64,000 nt of DNA from Nonomuraea fuscirosea. Lineage in GTDB: Bacteria > Actinomycetota > Actinomycetes > Streptosporangiales > Streptosporangiaceae. Where the stretch lies: contig NZ_PVNG01000003.1 in NCBI RefSeq assembly GCF_003001935.1, positions 620,001 to 684,000 on the forward strand, in the 5' to 3' direction. Positions 28,234 through 36,347 of this stretch are shown piece by piece (position 1 is the stretch's first letter; each line of letters starts with the position of its first letter). Both the position numbers and the translations under genes were made by a program. Under the pieces are notes generated by a model. It did no database searches. It was not told the origin of the DNA and saw nothing but the letters and a program-made list of their open reading frames with translations.

Positions 28234-30060
28234 CTAGGAGCCTTCCTGCCAGGCCTGCCAGAGCCGGGCGTACCGGCCGCCCCGGGCGACCAGCTCCGCG
28301 TGGGTGCCCTGTTCCACGACGCGCCCGGCGTCGAGGACGGCGATGCGGTCGGCCGCCATCGCCTGGGTCAGCCGGTGCGCCACGTAGAGCGTGGTCCGGC
28401 CCGCGCACGCGGCCGTCACGGCCCGTTCCAGCTCGGCGGCGCCCTGGCTGCCCGCCTCCGCGGTCGACTCGTCCAGCACCACCACCGGCGACCGGTGCAG
28501 GATCAGCCGGGCCAGCGCGAGCTGGGCGACCTTGGTGCCGTCCAGCCGTTCGCCGCCCTCGCCGACCACCGTGTCCAGCCCGTCCGGCAGCGCCTCGACC
28601 CACGGGGTCGCGCCGACGGTGCGCAGCGCGTCCATCAGCTCGGCCTCGCCCGCCTCCGGTGCGGCCAGCCGCAGATCGTCGGCGAGCGGCCCGGAGAACA
28701 CGTGCGTCTCCTGCGTCAGGATGCTGACCAGGGCCCGTGCCCCCGCCTCGTCCAGCCCGGCCAGGTCGGTCGAGCTGATCCGCACCGAGCCGGCCTGCGG
28801 AGTGCCGATGCCCGCGATCAGCGCCGCCAGCGTCGTCTTGCCCGCGCCCGTCGCCCCCACCAGGGCGAGCGAACCGCCCGCCGGGATCGACAGGTTCACG
28901 TCCACCAGCACCGGCCGCTCCGTGCCCGGGTAGGCGAACGTCAGTCCCTCCACCGTCACCGGGTACGGCCCGCCGTCCGCCGGCGCGGCCGGAGCCAGGC
29001 CCACCAGCCGCTCCTCGGCAGGCTCGGCCAGCACGCCGACCAGCCGGGTCAGGCTGGCGCCCGACTTCTGCGCCTCGTCGAACGTGAACATGATGGCGCC
29101 CAGCGGATTGAACAGCCGGTGGAACAGCAGCGGGGCCACCGACGCCTGGCCCAGGGTGACGGCGCCGGCCTCCAGCAGCACGTACCCGACCACGATGATC
29201 AGGCTCAGCCCGATGAACTCGGCCCGGTTCTCCCTGCCGACGAACCGGCCGAAGAACCGGAACACCTCGATGCCGAGGTCGCGCACCCGCCACGACTCGC
29301 GGGTGACCCGCGCGCGGAAGTCCGCTTCGAGGCGGTAGGCGCGGACGGTGTCGATCCCGTTCAGGCCGCTGATGAGCGCCTGCGCGCGGTCGGCCTGGGC
29401 CTCGCGCTGGCGCTGGTAGAGCGGCGCCGACCGGGGCAGATACCAGCGCAGGGCCAGCCAGTACGCGGGCAGCGCCCCCGCCCCCGCCAGCCCGAGCCGC
29501 CAGTCCAGCCCGAACATGCCGGCCGTGGCGATGGCGACCAGCACCCCGGAGGAGAACACCGTGGGAACGGCCGTGCGGATGCCCTTGGACACCACGGCCA
29601 CGTCGTCGCCGACCCTGGACAGCACGTCGCCCCGGCCGACCTGCTCGATCCGCGCGCTCGGCATGCCCAGCACCGCCCGGACGGCGGCCTCGCGCAGCCT
29701 GGCGAGCAGGTCCGCGCCCAGCCGCCCGATCAGGTACGTCGAGCCGGCCGTGGCGGCGGCGCCGAGCAGCACGGCGGCCACCAGCAGCGCCCCGATCGTG
29801 ACGAGCACCGACGGCGGCTCGCCCGCGACGACCCCGTCCACCACCTGGCCGAGGATGAACACCGGCACCACCTGGAGCGCCGCGCCCGCCACGGTGGTCA
29901 GCACGGCGGCGGTCGTCAGCCCCGGCACCTCCCGCAGGTGCGCGGTCACCCAGCGGGTGGCCTGGGGCCCGGTCGCGGTGCGCAGGATGACCGGGTCTGC
30001 GGTGCTCACGCCTGGATCACGGCGGCTCGGGGGAAGGACACGTCGAGGGGCATCTGCCAT
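28234..30060 (-). CDS. ABC exporter half, catalytic ATPase (siderophore)
   Basis: A 608-residue half-transporter with six membrane helices (about residues 40-330) and an ATPase domain. Walker A is GATGAGKTT and Walker B is VVVLDEST with the catalytic Glu, both consensus. The signature is degenerate: ERLDGTKVAQ replaces LSGGQ. With the exporter half at 15192-16976 it would form a heterodimer with one competent ATP site (this Walker A/B plus that LSGGQ) and one dead site. Start ATG 30060 is chosen; GTG 30009 is possible. The NRPS follows after 24 bp. The promoter upstream contains an iron box (30112-30130). Similar paired exporters occur in S. coelicolor's coelichelin cluster. Confidence 0.9.
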   Translation of the reverse strand: MADAPRRVLPPSRRDPGVSTADPVILRTATGPQATRWVTAHLREVPGLTTAAVLTTVAGAALQVVPVFILGQVVDGVVAGEPPSVLVTIGALLVAAVLLGAAATAGSTYLIGRLGADLLARLREAAVRAVLGMPSARIEQVGRGDVLSRVGDDVAVVSKGIRTAVPTVFSSGVLVAIATAGMFGLDWRLGLAGAGALPAYWLALRWYLPRSAPLYQRQREAQADRAQALISGLNGIDTVRAYRLEADFRARVTRESWRVRDLGIEVFRFFGRFVGRENRAEFIGLSLIIVVGYVLLEAGAVTLGQASVAPLLFHRLFNPLGAIMFTFDEAQKSGASLTRLVGVLAEPAEERLVGLAPAAPADGGPYPVTVEGLTFAYPGTERPVLVDVNLSIPAGGSLALVGATGAGKTTLAALIAGIGTPQAGSVRISSTDLAGLDEAGARALVSILTQETHVFSGPLADDLRLAAPEAGEAELMDALRTVGATPWVEALPDGLDTVVGEGGERLDGTKVAQLALARLILHRSPVVVLDESTAEAGSQGAAELERAVTAACAGRTTLYVAHRLTQAMAADRIAVLDAGRVVEQGTHAELVARGGRYARLWQAWQEGS

Positions 30061-30111
30061 CCCTTGCTCTCATGCGCCCGTACTGGGCAGGCAAACCGTA
30101 ACATGGGTAGC

Positions 30112-30130
30112 TTAGGTGAGGCTAACCTTA
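30112..30130. promoter_or_regulatory. Iron box (DmdR1/IdeR-type operator) 1
   Basis: TTAGGTGAGGCTAACCTTA matches the actinobacterial iron-box consensus (reverse complement TTAGGTGAGCCTAACCTAA) at 17 of 19 positions. It lies between the divergent esterase (30151) and exporter-NRPS operon (30060), so one site can repress both when iron is plentiful. Confidence 0.9.
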
Positions 30131-30150
30131 CACGCCGTCTGGGGGATCGC

Positions 30151-31278
30151 ATGGACAGCACCTTCGCCGCGTACGGGATGCCAGGGGAGCCGGGGACCGG
30201 CGCGTTCTGGGCGGCGGCGAAGGGCCCCGCCGCGGTGCCGTCGCAGGACGGCTGGACGGTGCTCTTCCTGTGGCGCGGCTCTCCGGCGAGCCTGCACTTC
30301 GAGAGCTGGTCGGAGCCGGTCGCGTTACGCAGGTGGGAAGCGACCGACTGCTGGTACGCCGAGGTCGCCATGCCCGCGCGGCTGCGGGTGACCTACTGGC
30401 TCGTCAGCGACGGCGCGGCGTACGCGGACCCGTTCAACCCGGTGGGCGCGGGCGGCGACCGGTCCATCGCCGCGACCCCCGACGCCCCGGACCAGCCGCA
30501 CTGGCCCGCCGTCGGCGCCGACGACGTCCTGCCCCTGCCGCGCGTCCGCCTGCGCTGGATCAGCGAGCGGCTCAGTGGGCTCGGCGGGAGGCTGGACGGG
30601 CGGCCCGGCGAGCGGCCGGGTGGGCGGCGGCGGACCGTACGCGTCCATCCGGCGGGCGGCGGCGGGCCGATCGTGCTGCTGCTCGACGGGGACGACTGGC
30701 TCCACCTGCACCCGGCCATGACCGCGTTCGACTCGGCCGTCTCCCGTGGCGACCTGCCTCCCGTCACCCTCGTCTTCCTGCCCGTCCTCGACCGGGACGC
30801 CGAGTTCGGCTGCCGGCCCGAGCTGTGGGAGGCGGTCAGGGACGAACTGCTGCCCCTGGTGGCGGAGAGCGGGGTGCCCGCCGACGCCGGCCGGCTCGTG
30901 GTCGCCGGGCAGAGCCTCGGCGGGCTGAGCGCGGTGTACGCGGCGCTGGAATTCCCTGAGCTCGTGTCCCGCGTGGCCTGCCAGTCGGGCTCGTTCTGGT
31001 GGACGCCCGCGGCCTCCGGCCTGGCCGACCCGCTGGGAGGTCCCGTCGGAGGCGTCGTCGCCGAACGGTTGCGGCGGCGTCCCGATCTGTCCGGTCTGCG
31101 GGTCGCGTTCGACCTGGGGGAGCACGAGCCGCGCATGCTGCCGCACGGCGAGCTGGTCGAGACGCTGGCCGCGGAGGCCGGGGCGACGGTACGGGTCTCG
31201 CGCTCGCCCGCCGGCCACGACCGGGCGAGCTGGCGGCACGCCCTGCTCAGGGACGTCGCCTGGGCTCTCAGAGACTGA
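30151..31278 (+). CDS. cchJ: Ferri-siderophore esterase-like protein (CchJ-like)
   Basis: A 375-residue protein of the Fes/enterochelin-esterase family. The N-terminal beta-sandwich (about residues 1-140, e.g. GWTVLFLWRG, RVTYWLVSDG, YADPFNP) precedes an alpha/beta-hydrolase domain with the nucleophile elbow VAGQSLGGLSA and a late His in SPAGHDRASW. There is no signal peptide, so it is cytoplasmic. In the coelichelin cluster the homologous esterase CchJ stands in for the missing NRPS thioesterase in product release; hydrolysis of the ferric siderophore is the alternative role. ATG 30151 is just downstream of the iron box, and the gene is divergent from the exporter-NRPS operon. Confidence 0.88.
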   Translation: MDSTFAAYGMPGEPGTGAFWAAAKGPAAVPSQDGWTVLFLWRGSPASLHFESWSEPVALRRWEATDCWYAEVAMPARLRVTYWLVSDGAAYADPFNPVGAGGDRSIAATPDAPDQPHWPAVGADDVLPLPRVRLRWISERLSGLGGRLDGRPGERPGGRRRTVRVHPAGGGGPIVLLLDGDDWLHLHPAMTAFDSAVSRGDLPPVTLVFLPVLDRDAEFGCRPELWEAVRDELLPLVAESGVPADAGRLVVAGQSLGGLSAVYAALEFPELVSRVACQSGSFWWTPAASGLADPLGGPVGGVVAERLRRRPDLSGLRVAFDLGEHEPRMLPHGELVETLAAEAGATVRVSRSPAGHDRASWRHALLRDVAWALRD

Positions 31279-31331
31279 GACGCCCCCGTGAGACGCGCCC
31301 GCTCCGGTGATGAGACGCTCCGGTGGTGAGA

Positions 31332-31382
31332 CGCGCCGTGGTGGCGGACCGGCCCGCGCCGGCCGGCCGCCACCACGGCGCG
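31332..31382. terminator. Strong convergent terminator hairpin
   Basis: CGCGCCGTGGTGGCGG (31332-31347) is perfectly complementary to CCGCCACCACGGCGCG (31367-31382), followed by GTTTATC. It sits between the esterase (plus) and ornithine monooxygenase (minus). The bases before it (31275-31338) hold several imperfect copies of GTGAGACGC. Confidence 0.8.
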
Positions 31383-31385
31383 GGT

Positions 31386-32702
31386 TTATCGCGAGAACGC
31401 GTACGAGCCGCGCCCGCTCCTGCTCAGCCGGGAGGCCACCGCGTCGGCGATCTCCCCGGCCCTGACGGCGGTGTTCGACAGCAGCGTCGAGGTCAGCCCG
31501 TGGGTGTGCTCGGCGGCGCCCTGCACGTAGATGCCGCAGCGCACGTTCGGGGAGGTGACGATCCGGTAGTCGCGCTCGATGCGCAGCCCGCCGGAGGGCA
31601 GCCGTTCGCAGTGCTCGCCGGTGGCGCCCAGCAGGGTCAGCGGGTCGCCGGGCCGGTAGCCGGTGGCGTAGACGATCACGTCGGCCTCCAGCACCGTCCG
31701 CTCACCCGTGGGCAGGAACTCGACGGTGGCGTGCACGCCCTCCCCGTCCTGGGCCACGTCCACGAGCCGGGAGGCGTTGAGGATGCGCAGTCGTTCCCGC
31801 CCGCGCACCTTCTCCTGGTAGTGCCGGCGATACAGCTCGTCGATGAGGTCGAGATCGACCACGGAGTAGTTGGTGGAGGTGTGGTAGGCGAGCAGCCGCT
31901 CCTTGACCGTCTCGGGGGCGCCGAAGTAGTGGTCGACCGCGGCGGGGTCGAAGATCCGGTTGGCGAAGGAGCTGTCGTCGGCGGGGGTGTAGCCGTACTT
32001 GGCGAACACCGCGCACACCTCGGCGTCGGGGAAACGCCCGTGCAGGTGCTCGGTCACCTCCGCGGCGCTCTGACCGGCCCCGACCACCAGCACCCTGCGC
32101 GGATCGGTGAGTGTGGGGAGCTTGTCCAGCAGCTCCTCGCTGTGCCAGATCCGCTCGTCGCTGACGATCCCGTCGGGCAGCACCGGGGTGAGGCCGACGG
32201 CGAGGACCAGGTTGCGGGTACGGCGGGTGCTGAGCTCGCCGTCGGCCTGGCGGACCACCACGTCGAGGCACTCCACGGCCTCCTGGCCCTCCCCGGTGAC
32301 GGGCGTGACCGCGACGACCTCGGAGCCGTACTCGACCTGGTCGGCGAAGGGCGCCGCGGCCCACTCCAGGTAGTCGTGGAACTCCAGGCGCGAGGGGAAC
32401 ATCGTCTTGTGGTTGATGAAGTCGATCATCCGGTCGCGGGCCTTGAGATAGCTGAGGAAGCTGAACTCGCTGGTGGGGTCGCGCATGGTGACCAGGTCCT
32501 TGAGGAACGAGACCTGCATCGTGGTGCCTTCGAGAAGCATGCCGCGATGCCAGCCGAAGGAGGGTTGTTTCTCCAGGAACACCGCGTCGATCCGCTCGCC
32601 GGTGCGCGTCCCGCGGTCGCGCAGGGCGATGGCCAGGGCGAGGTTGGAAGGGCCGAAACCGATACCGACAAGGTCGTGCACGGGCTGCTCGGCAGTGGGC
32701 AT
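31386..32702 (-). CDS. cchB: L-ornithine N5-monooxygenase (CchB-like)
   Basis: FAD- and NADPH-dependent hydroxylation of the side-chain amine of L-ornithine, the first step toward hydroxamate siderophores. 438 residues, usual for the SidA/PvdA/CchB family. The N-terminal FAD motif is GIGFGPSNLALA, followed by substrate-region hallmarks (FGWHRGM, MQVSFLKDLVTMRDPTS), the NADPH motif VVGAGQSAAEV and the late YATGYRPGDP. Divergent from the formyltransferase gene across a 122-bp gap with an iron box. Its product feeds both the formyltransferase and NRPS module 3. Lysine hydroxylation is excluded only by context: the NRPS codes call for ornithine derivatives. Confidence 0.95.
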   Translation of the reverse strand: MPTAEQPVHDLVGIGFGPSNLALAIALRDRGTRTGERIDAVFLEKQPSFGWHRGMLLEGTTMQVSFLKDLVTMRDPTSEFSFLSYLKARDRMIDFINHKTMFPSRLEFHDYLEWAAAPFADQVEYGSEVVAVTPVTGEGQEAVECLDVVVRQADGELSTRRTRNLVLAVGLTPVLPDGIVSDERIWHSEELLDKLPTLTDPRRVLVVGAGQSAAEVTEHLHGRFPDAEVCAVFAKYGYTPADDSSFANRIFDPAAVDHYFGAPETVKERLLAYHTSTNYSVVDLDLIDELYRRHYQEKVRGRERLRILNASRLVDVAQDGEGVHATVEFLPTGERTVLEADVIVYATGYRPGDPLTLLGATGEHCERLPSGGLRIERDYRIVTSPNVRCGIYVQGAAEHTHGLTSTLLSNTAVRAGEIADAVASRLSRSGRGSYAFSR

Positions 32703-32760
32703 GGAAGGCCTTTCGAGAGGGGGTCTCGGAACGGAGTCCGCGCTGGAATCCTGCTCTAAC

Positions 32761-32779
32761 TTAGGTTAGGCTTCCCTAA
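32761..32779. promoter_or_regulatory. Iron box (DmdR1/IdeR-type operator) 2
   Basis: TTAGGTTAGGCTTCCCTAA differs from the iron-box consensus TTAGGTTAGGCTCACCTAA at two positions. It lies 58 bp before the monooxygenase start (minus) and 45 bp before the formyltransferase start (plus), placed to co-repress the two tailoring genes. Confidence 0.92.
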
Positions 32780-32824
32780 ATAGCGAGACCACCCCTTCCC
32801 CCGAAGTCGCCGCGAGGAGAGCTG

Positions 32825-33769
32825 ATGCGGGTCGTGATGTTCGGCTACCAGACGTGGGGGCACCGCACCCTGCGGGCCCTGCTGGAGTCCGCGCACGACG
32901 TGGCGCTGGTGGTCACCCACCCTCAGAGCGACCACGCGTACGAGAAGATCTGGAGCGACTCGGTGGCCGGCCTGGCCGAGGAGCACGGAGTCCCGGTCGT
33001 GCTGCGCGACCGTCCCGACGACGACCTGCTGCTCACCCTCAAGGAAGTCCAGCCTGACCTCATCGTCGCCAACAACTGGCGCACCTGGATACCGCCGGAG
33101 TTCATCACCCTGCCCCGGCACGGCATCCTCAACGTGCACGACTCGCTGCTGCCCGCCTACGCCGGCTTCTCGCCCCTCATCTGGGCGCTCATCAACGGTG
33201 AGCAGGAGGTCGGCGTCACCGCCCACATGATGAACGACGAACTCGACGCCGGGGACATCGTGGTGCAGCGCGCCGTCCCCGTCGGCCCGGCCGACACCGC
33301 CACCGACCTGTTCCACCGCACGGTCGACCTCATCGCGCCGATCGTGGCCGAGTCGCTCGACCTCATCGCCTCCGGCCGTACGGACTGGACGCCCCAGGAC
33401 CGCTCGAAGGCCAGCTTCTTCCACAAGCGCTCGATCGAGGACGGCAACATCGACTGGACCTGGCCGGCCGAGGACATCGAACGCCTCGTCCGGGCCCAGT
33501 CCGACCCCTACCCCAACGCCTTCACCCACTACAAGGGCGAGCGCGTCCGCGTCCTGAAGGCGTCCGTCTCCCAGGGCGTCTACGGTGGCACGCCGGGACG
33601 GGTGTTCATCCGCGAGGGCGACGGCATCGTCATCGTGGCCGGCGCCGAGGCCCGCCGGGGCCGCAGCCACGGCCTGGTCATCGAACGCGTCCGCACCGAG
33701 GACGGCACCGACCTGCCGGCCGGCGACCTGTTCCGGACCATGGGCGGCTATCTGACCGCCCGCCCTTAA
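32825..33769 (+). CDS. cchA: Hydroxyornithine formyltransferase (CchA-like)
   Basis: Transfers formyl from 10-formyltetrahydrofolate to N5-hydroxyornithine. 314 residues with the methionyl-tRNA-formyltransferase fold. The catalytic Asn/His pair is in ILNVHDSLLPAYAGFSP and the Asp in HMMNDELDAGDIV; a C-terminal OB-like domain follows (about residues 200-314, e.g. SDPYPNAFTHYKGERVRV). It lacks the tRNA-binding features of true Fmt, and the context settles the role. AGGAGA lies five bases before the ATG. It is divergent from the monooxygenase and shares its iron box. Its product matches the specificity code of NRPS module 1. Confidence 0.93.
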   Translation: MRVVMFGYQTWGHRTLRALLESAHDVALVVTHPQSDHAYEKIWSDSVAGLAEEHGVPVVLRDRPDDDLLLTLKEVQPDLIVANNWRTWIPPEFITLPRHGILNVHDSLLPAYAGFSPLIWALINGEQEVGVTAHMMNDELDAGDIVVQRAVPVGPADTATDLFHRTVDLIAPIVAESLDLIASGRTDWTPQDRSKASFFHKRSIEDGNIDWTWPAEDIERLVRAQSDPYPNAFTHYKGERVRVLKASVSQGVYGGTPGRVFIREGDGIVIVAGAEARRGRSHGLVIERVRTEDGTDLPAGDLFRTMGGYLTARP

Positions 33770-33821
33770 CCGAACACCGCCCGGCCGATGCGACACCCGG
33801 AGGACGTGCGGCGTCCCTGGC

Positions 33822-34985
33822 TCACCGGGTGGCGTGCTCGGTGAGGTGGAGGGCGAGCAGGGCGCCGCCGGCGGCTCTGAGCGCGCTGGCGACGGAGATC
33901 TCACCGCGCATGCCGGGCGCCGCGACCATGTCGCCCGCCAGGAACACGCCGTCGCCCCGGTCGACGGCCGGGCGGTCGCGCCAGGTCAGGCCGGGCAGGT
34001 CGAGCGCGCCGCCACGGTGCCTGGCCGAGGCGGAGCGCCGCCAGGTCGTCCGCTCGCGCCAGCCCGGCACCGCCAGGTCGGCCAGCGCCTCCACCCGCCG
34101 GGCCGCCCCGGCCCTGCCCTCGTCCCTCCTGATCGGCATCTGGAGCTGGAACAGTGTCTCCCCGTCCGGGGCGGCGGCCGGATCCTGCATCGAGTAGGTC
34201 TCGTGAAAGCCGCCGGCGTCCAGATCCCAGGCGACGAACCGATCGCCGCGCGCCGAGCGTACGGCCAGGTCGAACAGCACGCAGTCGCCGCTCTCCCAGC
34301 GCAGGCCCGGGTCGCCGAGCAGCAGCCGGGCCGAGGACAGCTCGGTGGCCACGATCACGGGCCCGTCCGGCAGCTCGTGCACCCGCGCGCCCAGCTCGAC
34401 GGCGACGCCGAGGTCACGAGCCCTTGCGGCGAGCCGGTCGATCACCGCCTGCCAGCCGCCGGCCACCCAGCGGACCGACGGCACGCGCAGCGCGAACACC
34501 CGGCGCAGCAGGTTCCACACGAACGCCGCCGACAGCCGTCCCGTGTCGGCGTCGTACGTGACCACGCTGATCGCGTTGGCCGCCGCCCTGGCGGTGCGCT
34601 CGCCGTACCGGGCCGAGGCCCAGGTGTGGAAGTCCACGTCCACCGGCGCCGTCGCCGGGCCCGTCGCCATCATCCGGACGAATCCGGCCGGCGGCAGCGC
34701 CCGCATCCGGCCGTCGCGGACAAACCCCGTCCTGAAGTCCCGCAACGCCGGCCGGCCCAGCGCGCCGACCAGCCCCCGCTCCCGCAACCAGGCCCAGTTC
34801 GGGTCGTCGGCGTAGAAGACGTGACCGCCCGTATGAGCCAGGTACGGCCCGCCGATCGCCCGCCCCCGCCCGCCGAGACTCCGGTGCGCCTCGTACAGCG
34901 TCACCCGCGCGCCCGCCTCCGCGCAGGCGACGGCCGCCACCAGCCCGGCCACCCCGCCACCGATCACCACGACCTTCTTCGCCAC
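33822..34985 (-). CDS. FAD-dependent oxidoreductase (amine oxidase/desaturase-like)
   Basis: A 387-residue flavoprotein with the N-terminal FAD motif VVVIGGGVAGLVAAVACAEA, the ADP-ribose contact LYEAHRSLGGRGR and the C-terminal FAD motif VFLAGDMVAAPGMRGEISVASA. It resembles phytoene-desaturase and protoporphyrinogen-oxidase-like proteins of the flavin amine oxidase superfamily. No carotenoid, haem or lipid genes are near. Its stop faces the formyltransferase stop (52-bp gap), so it is not part of the siderophore operon. Substrate unknown. Confidence 0.75.
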   Translation of the reverse strand: MAKKVVVIGGGVAGLVAAVACAEAGARVTLYEAHRSLGGRGRAIGGPYLAHTGGHVFYADDPNWAWLRERGLVGALGRPALRDFRTGFVRDGRMRALPPAGFVRMMATGPATAPVDVDFHTWASARYGERTARAAANAISVVTYDADTGRLSAAFVWNLLRRVFALRVPSVRWVAGGWQAVIDRLAARARDLGVAVELGARVHELPDGPVIVATELSSARLLLGDPGLRWESGDCVLFDLAVRSARGDRFVAWDLDAGGFHETYSMQDPAAAPDGETLFQLQMPIRRDEGRAGAARRVEALADLAVPGWRERTTWRRSASARHRGGALDLPGLTWRDRPAVDRGDGVFLAGDMVAAPGMRGEISVASALRAAGGALLALHLTEHATR

Positions 34986-35067
34986 GTCGCTCTCCTTCCT
35001 CGTCTACGAAGGACGACGGGAAGGCGGCGAATGTGACATGACATTCCCGTCCCGGGGCGATCGGCCG

Positions 35068-36204
35068 TCAGCGACGGCGGAAGAGGACGATCGACTCGGA
35101 GTCGCCGTTCACGATCGAGGCGGCCAGCCACAGCTGTGACGTGCCCGGGATCCGTTCGACCACCGCCCTGGTCACCTCGCCGGGCGACGGCGAGCGCTCG
35201 CGCGTCCACGTCCGGCCGTCCCAGTGCAGCAGCACGACGTGCTTCGGCGGGGTCTCGGTACGCAGGCTCGCGATCCACACGTCGTCCGGGCCGAAGGCCG
35301 TCACGCTGGTCAGGTTGCCCCGCCAGTCCGCCGGCAGCGCGACCCGCCGCCAGGACGAGCCGTTCCACCGCATGACGAGGGGGCTCTCCCCGGTCGCTCC
35401 CACCGCCCACACGTCGGACGGGCTGTTCTGCCAGACGGCGCCCAGCGTGCCGCTCTCCGGCACCCCGGGCAACTCGGCCTCCCGGTAGCCGCGGGCGGTG
35501 CCGTGCCAGATCATCGGCCGGTCCATGCGGGTGCCGGCGATCCAGGTGTGCCCGCCGCCCGCGCTCACCGCGCGCAGCTCGGAGCCCGGCCGGCTGACGC
35601 CGAGCTTCCTGGTCCAGCGGGCCCCGTCGCCCTCCATCACCTGGAAGGACGACATGAGCACCACGCGGGCGCCGTCCACCGCGACGTCCCGCGTGCTCAT
35701 CGGCGAGCGATGGCGGCGCCACGAGCTGCCGTTCCAGTGCAGGGCGACGGGCTTGTCGAACGAGCCGCCGCCCACCGCCCAGACGTTGCCCGGCCCGTCG
35801 GCGTCGACCGCCGCGAGGCTGCCGGTGTAACCCGCCGGGAGCATCCGCCAGCCGGAGCCGTCCCAGTGGCGCAGGGTCATCGCGACCTCGTCCTCCCAGC
35901 CCTTGTAGCCGGCGGCCCAGGCCAGGTCGGGGGAGGCGGCGCTCACGTCGTACAGGCCCCGCTCCCAGGCGCCGTCGTCGGGCAGGCCGGGAACGCGCTC
36001 CCATCGCGCCGACACCGGGACGTCCGCGTCGCCCGGCGTCTCCGTCTCCGTCTCCGTCGGTGGCGGTGTCGTCAGGGACGTGGGTTCTGGCGGGGACTCG
36101 GACCCGGTCGGTGACCCGGACGCGCTCACCGAGGTCTGCGGAGGCCCGGCGGCGCAGCCCTGCACGAGCAGACACGCCACGACGACCAGCGACCGTGCCC
36201 TCAT
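35068..36204 (-). CDS. Lipoprotein with WD/kelch-like beta-propeller
   Basis: A 378-residue predicted lipoprotein: signal MRARSLVVVACLLVQGCAA with the lipobox Cys at about 17, then a Ser/Thr/Pro/Glu-rich stalk (about 20-60, ending in a TETETET run). Beta-propeller-like repeats follow with the recurring pattern LHWNGSSWRR, WDGSGWR, DVWAVG, DVWIAS, roughly 45-55 residues per blade. Such repeats are common in secreted actinomycete proteins of unknown role and probably serve as a ligand-binding scaffold. It stands alone on the minus strand. Confidence 0.75.
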   Translation of the reverse strand: MRARSLVVVACLLVQGCAAGPPQTSVSASGSPTGSESPPEPTSLTTPPPTETETETPGDADVPVSARWERVPGLPDDGAWERGLYDVSAASPDLAWAAGYKGWEDEVAMTLRHWDGSGWRMLPAGYTGSLAAVDADGPGNVWAVGGGSFDKPVALHWNGSSWRRHRSPMSTRDVAVDGARVVLMSSFQVMEGDGARWTRKLGVSRPGSELRAVSAGGGHTWIAGTRMDRPMIWHGTARGYREAELPGVPESGTLGAVWQNSPSDVWAVGATGESPLVMRWNGSSWRRVALPADWRGNLTSVTAFGPDDVWIASLRTETPPKHVVLLHWDGRTWTRERSPSPGEVTRAVVERIPGTSQLWLAASIVNGDSESIVLFRRR

Positions 36205-36347
36205 CGGCGCCTCCGCGACAGCTCATGACGGACAACGACGGATCATACAGTCGAACCGCCTCAGATCCGCCGGGCCGAGCCGGCCTCAGGTCCGCGGCCG
36301 CGCCGGACCATGGCGGCTGCCGTGGCGGACCGCGGGTGCGGCCGTCG

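Noticed and set aside
23548..30150. Long plus-strand frame running into the esterase
   Set aside because: Only the part from ATG 30151 has a fold and ribosome/iron-box context; the rest is antisense to the NRPS and exporter genes.
31275..31340. GTGAGACGC copies as a CRISPR or satellite array
   Set aside because: Copies are few, short, imperfect and unevenly spaced, without spacers; they abut a terminator.
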